Shown here one piece after another: positions 4,636 to 5,107 of a stretch of 5,107 nucleotides of DNA. This DNA comes from Syntrophaceae bacterium PtaB.Bin038. GTDB lineage: Bacteria; Desulfobacterota; Syntrophia; Syntrophales; UBA2192. The notes beneath the pieces were generated by a model. It was not told where the DNA came from and made no database searches. It was given only the letters and a program-made list of their open reading frames with translations. How positions within the stretch are numbered: position 1 is the first letter of the stretch; each line of letters begins with the position of its first letter. The stretch lies in NCBI GenBank assembly GCA_002067855.1, contig MVQS01000143.1:1-5107 (forward strand), read 5' to 3'. The position numbers and the translations under genes are program-made.

Positions 4636-5107
4636 CTAGAGCTTGATGTTCAGGACGAAGTGCAGGACTTCCCCCTCGGCCTTGTTCTGCTGCAGCACCT
4701 CGACGACGCTCTTCTGCACGGAGGCCTCCTTCACAAGGGGCGATCCCTTGAGCCTGAGAACGTAGCTCGAAAGGGTGCCCTCGAGCATGCTCCTCTCCCC
4801 CGTGACGAACCCGTCGATCTCCAGAGTCTTCGGCGCCGTCTCGGCCTGCTTGGACGCCGCGGCGCCCTTCTCCGCCCCCTTGGCCGCCGGGGCTGCCTTT
4901 CCCTCGGGCTTGCCGAGGCTCGTCTTGACCTTCAGAAGCCGGACGTTCTCGGGCGTCAAGGCGGACAGCTCGCTCAGAACGGCCATGCCCAGGTAACGCT
5001 CGCCGTACTCCTTCTTCAGGCGCCTCTCCTCGCGGTCCTTGGCCGCCATCTGGAGGATCAGTTTCGTGTCGACCATCAGGTTGAGCGACGAGAGCTGCCG
5101 GTTGAGG
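4636..5107 (-). CDS. pilN: PilN-like type IV pilus inner-membrane platform protein (C-terminal part, 5' end outside window)
   Basis: The reading frame is open to the window edge: ten in-frame codons (LNRQLSSLNL) precede the first ATG at 5074-5076, so that ATG is probably internal and about 156 residues of the C-terminal part are seen. A charged, likely coiled-coil stretch comes first (KDREERRLKKEYGERY). It is followed by the typical PilN pattern 'LSELSALTPENVRLLKVKT', a second beta strand (TLEIDGFVTG), a helix (LEGTLSSYVLRLKGSPLV) and a final strand (VLHFVLNIKL), the ferredoxin-like fold of the family. The N-terminal cytoplasmic tail and membrane helix expected of PilN must lie upstream of the window. 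PilN pairs with PilO in the inner-membrane alignment complex, and the PilO-like gene follows after a short gap, which supports the call. An Ala/Lys-rich stretch of about 29 residues (4828-4914) splits the first two strands. It could equally be named MshI C-terminus or GspL-like. Confidence 0.8.
   Translation of the reverse strand, partial: LNRQLSSLNLMVDTKLILQMAAKDREERRLKKEYGERYLGMAVLSELSALTPENVRLLKVKTSLGKPEGKAAPAAKGAEKGAAASKQAETAPKTLEIDGFVTGERSMLEGTLSSYVLRLKGSPLVKEASVQKSVVEVLQQNKAEGEVLHFVLNIKL

Noticed and set aside
2018..4639. Very long plus-strand open frame (873 codons) opposite the secretin, PilP-like and PilO-like genes
   Set aside because: It is a mirror of GC-rich coding sequence on the minus strand: composition is Asp/Val/Leu/Arg/Gly-heavy, no family is recognisable, and it runs antisense across three well-supported genes.

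Overview
The window is GC-rich (by eye, above 60% G+C). It holds six consecutive protein genes, all on the minus strand, so the operon reads from position 5107 down to 1. Both ends are cut: the first gene lacks its 5' end and the last lacks its 3' end. No plus-strand gene is credible, and I see no RNA gene, insertion sequence, CRISPR array or integration site.

In transcription order: (1) the C-terminal part of a PilN-like protein (4636-5107); (2) a PilO-like protein (4091-4618); (3) a PilP-like, membrane-anchored protein with a GspC/PilP-type beta domain (3560-4048); (4) a lipoprotein secretin of the PilQ/MshL/GspD family (1892-3547); (5) an ExeA/GspA/MshM-type AAA ATPase with one transmembrane segment and a short unstructured tail (750-1895); (6) the N-terminal 217 residues of a GspE/PilB/MshE-type secretion ATPase (1-651). 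The genes are tightly packed: 17, 42 and 12 bp gaps, then a 4-bp ATGA overlap, then one 98-bp gap. This fits one transcript, with the promoter upstream of the window.

Together they encode the core of a type IV pilus or closely related type II secretion-like machine. The PilN and PilO homologues form the inner-membrane alignment platform. The PilP homologue links that platform to the secretin. The secretin forms the outer-membrane gate, the ExeA-like ATPase probably helps place or assemble it, and the GspE/PilB-like ATPase powers pilus extension. The order (PilN, PilO, PilP, secretin, ExeA-type ATPase, extension ATPase) resembles the MSHA pilus locus mshI-J-K-L-M-(N)-E more than the canonical pilMNOPQ operon, which has no ExeA-type gene. 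The TPR gene mshN is absent from its usual place.

The lipoprotein secretin shows a Gram-negative, outer-membrane-bearing host. GC content and operon type would suit a Desulfobacterota/deltaproteobacterial lineage, but that is inference from general resemblance. The most notable points are a tandem MshEN-type (cyclic-di-GMP receptor) motif in the extension ATPase, an ExeA-like ATPase whose periplasmic domain is reduced to a tail, an Ala/Lys-rich insertion inside the PilN fold, and two TTG starts backed by strong Shine-Dalgarno sequences. I do not see a wholly new system here; it is a variant of a known one.
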